Source of the DNA: Candidatus Lachnoclostridium stercoravium
GTDB lineage: Bacteria > Bacillota > Clostridia > Lachnospirales > Lachnospiraceae
Length of the DNA: 64,000 nt
Reading direction: 5' to 3'
Assembly (NCBI GenBank): GCA_019118365.1
Contig: DWZA01000100.1
Span: 40,398 to 104,397, forward strand
In this document: piece after piece, positions 59,310 to 64,000 of the stretch
Position numbering within the stretch: position 1 is the stretch's first letter
Layout: every line of letters begins with the position of its first letter
Notes under the pieces: generated by a model
What the model saw: the letters and a program-made list of their open reading frames with translations, nothing else
The model's database searches: none
What the model was told of the DNA's origin: nothing
Position numbers and translations under genes: made by a program

Positions 59310-60522
59310 AGAGAGTATTTCTTTGAAGAAGGCGATCCGCAGCCGGGTGGCAAAGCGGCTGGATAAACGTCTGCAGGCGGATGACGAAGAGCTTTTTGAC
59401 ATGATCGACGAAGAGATCCAGGAAGAGGCCAGAGAACGGTATCTTCCGCTTAGGGAAAAGGCGGCTTTGCGGTCCGGGATCTTTGATTCCTTCCGGCGGC
59501 TGGACATCCTTCAGGAACTGGTGGACGATCCGGAGGTCACGGAGATCATGGTCAATGGGAAAGATCATATTTTTATCGAAAAGCATGGACATATGGAGGC
59601 CTGGGACAGGAGCTTTGAGTCAGAGGAACAGCTGGAGGATATGGTGCAGCAGATCGTCAGCAGAGTGAACCGGATCGTAAATATGGCCAATCCCATTGCG
59701 GATGCCAGACTGGAAGACGGATCCCGCGTTCATGTGGTGCTGCCGCCGGTAGCGATGGATGGAGCCACAGTCACCATACGGAAGTTCCCGGAGCCTGTCA
59801 CCATGAAAAAACTGCTGGCCCTAGGGGCGCTTACCCAGGAGGCCGCGGATTTTTTAAAGGTCCTCGTCCTGTCGCGATACAACATTTTTATCAGCGGAGG
59901 GACCGGATCGGGAAAGACGACATTTTTAAACGCCCTGTCCGCTTTTATCCCGGAAAGCGAACGGATCATCACGATCGAAGATTCCGCTGAACTTCAGATC
60001 CAGCAGATCCCGAATCTGGTGCGGCTGGAGACAAAGAATGCCAACGTGGAAGGAGAAGGGGCTATCGGTATCGGAGAACTGATCCGGGCCAGCTTAAGGA
60101 TGCGGCCGGATCGGATCATCGTGGGAGAAGTCAGGGGAAAAGAGGCGTTTGACATGCTGTCGGCCTTCAACACCGGACACGACGGCTCTTTAAGCACTGG
60201 CCATGGCAACAGCGCAAAGGACATGCTTTCCAGGCTGGAAACAATGGTGCTGATGGGCGCGGATCTTCCCCTTCCTGCCATACGCAGCCAGATCGCCTCC
60301 GCGATCGACATCCTGGTCCATCTGGGCAGGCTGCGGGACGGGAGCAGGAAGGTGCTTTCCGTGACAGAGATCGGAGGTGTGGAAAATGGGGAGATCACCT
60401 TTAACAATATTTTTCAATTTGAAGAAGAAGGAGAAAAAAAGAAGACCGTGGAAGGAAGGCTTAAAAAGGTGGGGGAGCTTAAAGAACAGACAAAGCTCAG
60501 AGCAGCCGGTTATTTCTTATGA
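59290..60522 (+). CDS. cpaF: Tad secretion ATPase CpaF/TadA
   Basis: A 410-residue secretion ATPase of the VirB11-like family. Walker A is GGTGSGKTTFLN, the Asp box IITIEDSAEL, Walker B IIVGEVRGKEAFDML and the His box STGHGNSAKDMLSRLE. It powers assembly of Flp pili at the inner membrane. AAAGGAGG lies before ATG 59290, overlapping the end of the previous gene by 20 bp. The C-terminal region overlaps the next gene by 137 bp in another frame. Confidence 0.95.
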   Translation: MTAVTAEESISLKKAIRSRVAKRLDKRLQADDEELFDMIDEEIQEEARERYLPLREKAALRSGIFDSFRRLDILQELVDDPEVTEIMVNGKDHIFIEKHGHMEAWDRSFESEEQLEDMVQQIVSRVNRIVNMANPIADARLEDGSRVHVVLPPVAMDGATVTIRKFPEPVTMKKLLALGALTQEAADFLKVLVLSRYNIFISGGTGSGKTTFLNALSAFIPESERIITIEDSAELQIQQIPNLVRLETKNANVEGEGAIGIGELIRASLRMRPDRIIVGEVRGKEAFDMLSAFNTGHDGSLSTGHGNSAKDMLSRLETMVLMGADLPLPAIRSQIASAIDILVHLGRLRDGSRKVLSVTEIGGVENGEITFNNIFQFEEEGEKKKTVEGRLKKVGELKEQTKLRAAGYFL

Positions 60523-61249
60523 CGACTACCGCCTGTCTCCCAGAGAACTCCTGGTGTGCGAACTGGAAGGGATCGGGGCGTGCGCCCTCCTGTCTTATGT
60601 CTACTATAGAAATCTGAACGCATTTCTATGCTTGCTGCCGTTCGGCATTGCATATCCCTGGTACAAAAAGAAAGAGTTAAAAAGGAAAAGGCTGGAAAAG
60701 CTCAGTTCGGAGTTTAAAGAAGGGATCACGATACTCGCTTCCTCCCTTGCAGCCGGATATTCGGTAGAAAACGCATTTTCCGCCAGTTTAAAGGAACTGA
60801 AAGTCCTCTATGGGGAAAACGGCCTGATCGTAAGAGAATTTCAGTATATCGTGCTCCAGCTGAGGATGAACCGCCCGGTGGAACAGCTTCTTTCCGATTT
60901 TGGAAGAAGGAGCGGCCTGGATGATATCGACAATTTTGCCGAAGTATTTGCGGCGGCAAAAAGAAGCGGAGGACGGATGGCCTCGATCATGGCTCATACT
61001 GCTGATCTGATACGGGAACGGATGGAGGTAAAAGAAGAGATCCGGACTATGACGGCCGCCAGAAGGTTCGAACAGAAGATCATGAATGCGCTGCCGTTTT
61101 GCATCGTATTTTACATCGACGGCGCATCCCCCGGTTTTTTCAGCCAGATGTATGAAACGGCGATGGGAAGGATCCTGATGAGCGCCTGCCTTCTTGTTTA
61201 CGTGGGGGCGGTAGTCATGGCAGGCCGGATATTGGAGATAGAAATATAG
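60386..61249 (+). CDS. TadB-like pilus assembly membrane protein
   Basis: A 287-residue type II secretion F-domain protein. A basic N-terminal region is followed by helices at about 60-95, the F domain (about 105-215: EGITILASSLAAGYSVENAFSASLKEL, FAEVFAAAKRSGGRMASIM) and C-terminal helices. It forms the membrane platform for CpaF. ATG 60386 has a perfect GGAGG six to eight bases upstream, but lies 137 bp inside cpaF; the first 45 residues are lysine-rich and may be a by-product of dual coding. Confidence 0.8.
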   Translation: MGRSPLTIFFNLKKKEKKRRPWKEGLKRWGSLKNRQSSEQPVISYDDYRLSPRELLVCELEGIGACALLSYVYYRNLNAFLCLLPFGIAYPWYKKKELKRKRLEKLSSEFKEGITILASSLAAGYSVENAFSASLKELKVLYGENGLIVREFQYIVLQLRMNRPVEQLLSDFGRRSGLDDIDNFAEVFAAAKRSGGRMASIMAHTADLIRERMEVKEEIRTMTAARRFEQKIMNALPFCIVFYIDGASPGFFSQMYETAMGRILMSACLLVYVGAVVMAGRILEIEI

Positions 61250-61284
61250 GCCAGGTGGAGAAAGTGTGGTGAAGACAGGATAAA

Positions 61285-62553
61285 TTGTGGAAAACATTGA
61301 ACAATTTCAAGAGAAAAGTGGAAAAGCTGCCAGTACGGTTTCATCGGATGCAGCTGGTCTGCATAGCGTGCGGTTTTGTCTTTTTTGCAGCCGGGAAGGC
61401 GGCCAGCGGAGACGGGGTGGTGGAAGACGGAAAGATCCGCCGTCCGGATCCGGGCCAGGGGGATGCAGAGTATGTTTTATATGTAACAGGGCTGAGTGAA
61501 GAGGAAACGCCGGTAACATTTACTGTTGGGGAAAGGGAGTATGACGGCGGCGAGGCGGAGGCAGTTTTCCAGAAGGCATGGGAAGAGACGCTTCTGTCCG
61601 TTCCAGGCGAGAATACTTCTCTGTCCGAAGTACGGTCAGACCTGACGCTTCCTGGATGGCTGGACGGGTATGGCCTGAGGATCCGGTGGTTTTCGGAAGA
61701 TCCGGAACTGGTGGACAATTATGGAAAAGTACAGGAAGAGAGCCAGGAGGCCCTTACAGAGGCAGGAAAGACTATATGGCTCCGGGCGGTCGTCAGCAGC
61801 ACGACGCAGGAAAGAGAATATCAGCTTCCGGTCACAGTAAAGCCGAAGATCTGGACGGAAGAAGAAAGGAGGGAGAGAGATCTTTCCCAGGCGATCGCTG
61901 CGGCGGATGAAAGCCAGAGAACAAAGGAGTGGCTGACCCTTCCGGAAGAGTTTGAAGGAATGCCTTTGGAATATAAAGACGAAACAGAGGATCCTTCCGT
62001 GTTTTTCCCGGTCATGGGTTTCGCTATGGCGGCGGTCTACGGACTGAAAGACAGGCAGGAGGCGCAGAAAGAAAAGAAACGGCGGGATCGCCAGCTGCTT
62101 CTGGACTATTCGGAGATCCTGTCCAGGATCATGGTATTTACAGGAGCCGGGATGACCGTGCGGGGAGCCTGGGAAAAGATCGTGGAGGATTATGAAAAAC
62201 GCCGGGAAGAAAAAAGGAGCGGCCGCAGATACGCATATGAGGAAATGGCAAAGACCAGCTATCAGATGGCGGCAGGAAAAGCAGAAGGAGAGGCGTATGA
62301 GGAATTTGGGAGACGCTGCGGCCTTCAGCCCTATATGAAGTTTGCCGGCCTTCTGATCCAGAACAGGAAGGAGGGGATGAAAAACTTAAACCAGGTGATG
62401 CAGCAGGAGATGAAATCTGCGTTTGAAGAGAGGAAAAACCTGGCCAGACGCCAGGGAGAAGAAGCGGGCACGAAGCTGCTGGCTCCGCTGTTCGCCATGC
62501 TTGGCGTAGTGATGGTAATGGTCATGGTGCCGGCGATGCTGGCATTTGCGTAA
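61285..62553 (+). CDS. TadC-like protein with an inserted external domain
   Basis: A 422-residue protein. After an N-terminal helix (about 20-38) comes a region of about 190 residues, probably outside the membrane, that includes an Ig-like stretch (LPGWLDGYGLRIRWFSEDPELVDNYGKV and PVTVKP). The C-terminal 180 residues are the TadC/F-domain (LLLDYSEILSRIMVFTGAGMTVRGAWEKIV, FAGLLIQNRKEG) with two last helices. A normal TadC lacks the big N-terminal domain. Start TTG 61285 has AGGA close by. It belongs to the pilus platform together with TadB. Confidence 0.7.
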   Translation: MWKTLNNFKRKVEKLPVRFHRMQLVCIACGFVFFAAGKAASGDGVVEDGKIRRPDPGQGDAEYVLYVTGLSEEETPVTFTVGEREYDGGEAEAVFQKAWEETLLSVPGENTSLSEVRSDLTLPGWLDGYGLRIRWFSEDPELVDNYGKVQEESQEALTEAGKTIWLRAVVSSTTQEREYQLPVTVKPKIWTEEERRERDLSQAIAAADESQRTKEWLTLPEEFEGMPLEYKDETEDPSVFFPVMGFAMAAVYGLKDRQEAQKEKKRRDRQLLLDYSEILSRIMVFTGAGMTVRGAWEKIVEDYEKRREEKRSGRRYAYEEMAKTSYQMAAGKAEGEAYEEFGRRCGLQPYMKFAGLLIQNRKEGMKNLNQVMQQEMKSAFEERKNLARRQGEEAGTKLLAPLFAMLGVVMVMVMVPAMLAFA

Positions 62554-62580
62554 CATTGGATCTTGAAAGGAGAATGGTAC

Positions 62581-62769
62581 ATGAAGATAAAAAGAGAAGT
62601 ACGGGAATTTTTGCTGCAGGAAGACGGGATCGGGGTTATAGAAGTTGTGCTGATCCTGGTGGTTATATGTACTATCAATTTGAGATGTGTTTTGTGTGTA
62701 TTATGGGCTTTTTTGACCTTTAAGGGGTACACGGTAGACAGTTTTAATCGGTCTTGTATATTGTGTTGA
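62581..62769 (+). pseudogene. Flp-type pilin gene, disrupted after its hydrophobic helix
   Basis: AAAGGAG precedes ATG 62581. The protein begins MKIKREVREFLLQEDGIGVIEVV, the Flp/Flp1 pilin pattern: Gly cleavage site, conserved Glu and start of the hydrophobic helix (LILVV). At about 62665 the sequence changes abruptly to AT-rich DNA with cysteine-rich nonsense (ICTINLRCVLC...). The normal helix end and pilin tail are missing, so an insertion or rearrangement breaks the gene. The remaining Tad genes (TadE/F-like) are not found downstream. Confidence 0.7.
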
Positions 62770-62804
62770 GCATAAATTTGACGATGGTTATGAAGGAGGT
62801 AGTT

Positions 62805-63335
62805 ATGAAGGTTAATCTTTATGATATGGTTGTGGATAATGACAGAATTCCATATTTGAAGGGTTCTGGGCGGGTGTCTGCAGGTAAGAGAAGAATATAT
62901 ACAAAACCAAATCAAATAGCAAAGCTGTTGAGAAAGTGCTTTAAGGCAGATCAATTGCTGGAAGAATATATTTGGCTAATATGTTTTGATACAACAATGC
63001 AATGTGTTGGCATTTTTGAAATTAGTCATGGAAGCTGCAACCAATCTATTTTGCATATCCCACAGGTATTGCAACGTACGCTGTTGAGCGGAGCGTCAGT
63101 TATTGTTTTGGGACATAATCACCCGAGTGGAATAGTAATTCCGAGTAATGAGGATATACAGATGACAAGGCGTTTATGGATTGCAAGTAATATATTGGAT
63201 ATTACATTACTGGATCATATAATCGTGAGTGGAGCCAATAAAAAGGAATACTGTTCCCTGCGCGAAATAAAAGCAGAAATATTTGAGATAAGGGAAGGTA
63301 ACAATAGAATCAAAGAGATAGAGGAAGGCTTTTAA
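62805..63335 (+). CDS. RadC-type JAB domain protein
   Basis: A 176-residue protein. It has the JAB/MPN metal motif of the RadC family (GHNHPSGIVIPSNEDIQMTRRL) and a DHIIVSG strand near the end. The N-terminal helix-hairpin-helix part of RadC is replaced by a short sequence. Stand-alone JAB proteins like this occur in integrative elements and phages, with unknown function. ATG 62805 follows AAGGAGG. Codon use is AT-rich, matching the foreign segment to its right. Confidence 0.85.
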   Translation: MKVNLYDMVVDNDRIPYLKGSGRVSAGKRRIYTKPNQIAKLLRKCFKADQLLEEYIWLICFDTTMQCVGIFEISHGSCNQSILHIPQVLQRTLLSGASVIVLGHNHPSGIVIPSNEDIQMTRRLWIASNILDITLLDHIIVSGANKKEYCSLREIKAEIFEIREGNNRIKEIEEGF

Positions 63336-63510
63336 ATAGTTTACCTTTAAGGCGATTTTGGAGTAGGGTATGTAAAGCTCTATGCAATTCAGAAAGAGAG
63401 AATATTTGAGACTGTATTTAGCATTTCCGATAACCCTCAAACGTATGTTTTGCCAGTTTGAAAGGGTTATCGAATTTGCATGCCTATAGGAAATTAAAAT
63501 TCCTAATGAG

Positions 63511-63946
63511 TTAGGAAACTGAGTTTTTATATGAAAAGCTATAGGAAATACTGAACTTCTTGATTTTTCTCTATTTTTACATATCTTATCTAGTTCTTTC
63601 TTTTCATAGCTTTATCGCAGCCAACTTCTGATTCCTCAACCAATTACGTCATCTGAACCACAGATAAATACAATGCGTTATGCAAAGCTAAGAAGGTATC
63701 CTAAACGATAATGGTAATAACTACAGAGCTAGAAAACTGAGCTTTTATATGAAAAGCGATAGGAGGATGGAATCATTTTCTCAATCGCTATTTTTACATA
63801 TCTTATTCAGTTTTTTCTTTTCATAGCTTTATCGTAACTACCTTCTGATCCATTAACCAATCACATCATACAAGCCATCGATAGATGCAATATGTTATGC
63901 AGAGCCAAAAGGTATCCTAAATGATAATGTTAAATAGCTACGCAGA
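63511..63946. repeat. Two tandem 218-bp non-coding repeats
   Basis: Copy 1 is about 63511-63728 and copy 2 about 63729-63946. Blocks such as AAACTGAG, TTTTATATGAAAAGC, ATTTTTACATATCTTA, CTTTTCATAGCTTTATC, ACCAAT and GGTATCCTAAA recur at a constant offset of 218 bp with scattered differences between. No coding capacity is seen. They lie downstream of the JAB gene in the AT-rich segment. From 63336 to the window end no gene is supported. Confidence 0.75.
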
Positions 63947-64000
63947 CGTAGCCTAGAGCGGGATCCATCGGAAAAATATGATCAGATAGTATTTGTTATC

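Noticed and set aside
61285..61500. Small alternate-frame peptides at the start of the TadC-like gene
   Set aside because: They overlap the better-supported frame and have no ribosome site.
63511..63946. CRISPR array
   Set aside because: Only two units with a 218-bp period and many differences; no short identical repeats with unique spacers, and no cas genes in the window.

Overview
The window looks like chromosomal DNA of an anaerobic, gut-type Firmicute, most likely a Lachnospiraceae-like Clostridium. The reasons are strong GGAGG-type ribosome sites, GTG/TTG starts, a nine-gene V/A-type ATPase operon, a clostridial Tad pilus locus, a TIGR01906 membrane protein, KdpDE-like regulators and a molybdenum-cofactor operon of the kind that serves molybdenum hydroxylases. 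The backbone has moderate GC. Two stretches (about 41.2-45.5 kb and 62.7-64 kb) are clearly more AT-rich and behave as accessory DNA.

Layout. 1-5.5 kb (minus strand): molybdenum operon with a MobA-like/ModE-like fusion, a phosphatase-HD fusion, a MoeA-like molybdopterin-binding protein, moaC, moaA, a MOSC-MogA fusion and modA (cut by the edge). 5.7-13.1 kb: small accessory genes, a fused HigB-HigA toxin-antitoxin frame, a rearranged ABC exporter, a yeiH/LysR pair and an EamA transporter. 13.6-22.3 kb (plus): a peptide ABC transporter operon ending in a dipeptide epimerase and a cytoplasmic serine hydrolase, so peptide import is coupled to peptide processing. 22.4-25.2 kb: an exonuclease with a probably leaderless mRNA, an acetyltransferase and a broken Rpn nuclease gene. 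25.4-29.5 kb (minus): D,D-carboxypeptidase with a KdpDE-like two-component pair. 29.9-38.4 kb (minus): the V/A-type ATPase. 38.5-41.2 kb: an SH3 protein, trmB, trxA and tRNA-Lys. 41.1-45.6 kb: an integrated 4.4-kb element. 45.8-50.4 kb: an NlpC/P60 cell-wall hydrolase and a second two-component system. 50.7-57.4 kb (minus): a transporter, an M20 peptidase, glgB, a GH13 amylase, a DUF2508 protein and an ArsR regulator. 57.6-62.7 kb (plus): a Tad pilus locus that ends abruptly inside its flp pilin gene, where AT-rich DNA with a RadC-type JAB gene and two 218-bp repeats begins.

The most striking item is the 4,399-bp element in the tRNA-Lys gene. It is bounded by a 110-bp direct repeat and encodes a tyrosine integrase, a replication protein with the HUH endonuclease and superfamily-3 helicase motifs of CRESS-DNA viruses, and ribbon-helix-helix proteins. 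Just upstream of rep, on the same strand, is a perfect 10-bp stem with a 9-nt loop presenting TAGTATTAC, the circovirus-type origin nonanucleotide, flanked by four TGTACA-core iterons. This reads as an integrative CRESS plasmid with an intact virus-like replication origin.

The second theme is a family of 48-164 bp intergenic palindromic elements. They have GTTCAGG-type or equivalent outer arms and internal hairpins in a fixed order; stem sequences differ between copies while pairing is kept. One copy interrupts a coding sequence and another is a deletion derivative. Several genes also carry in-frame deletions or fusions (ABC exporter, phosphatase, HigBA).
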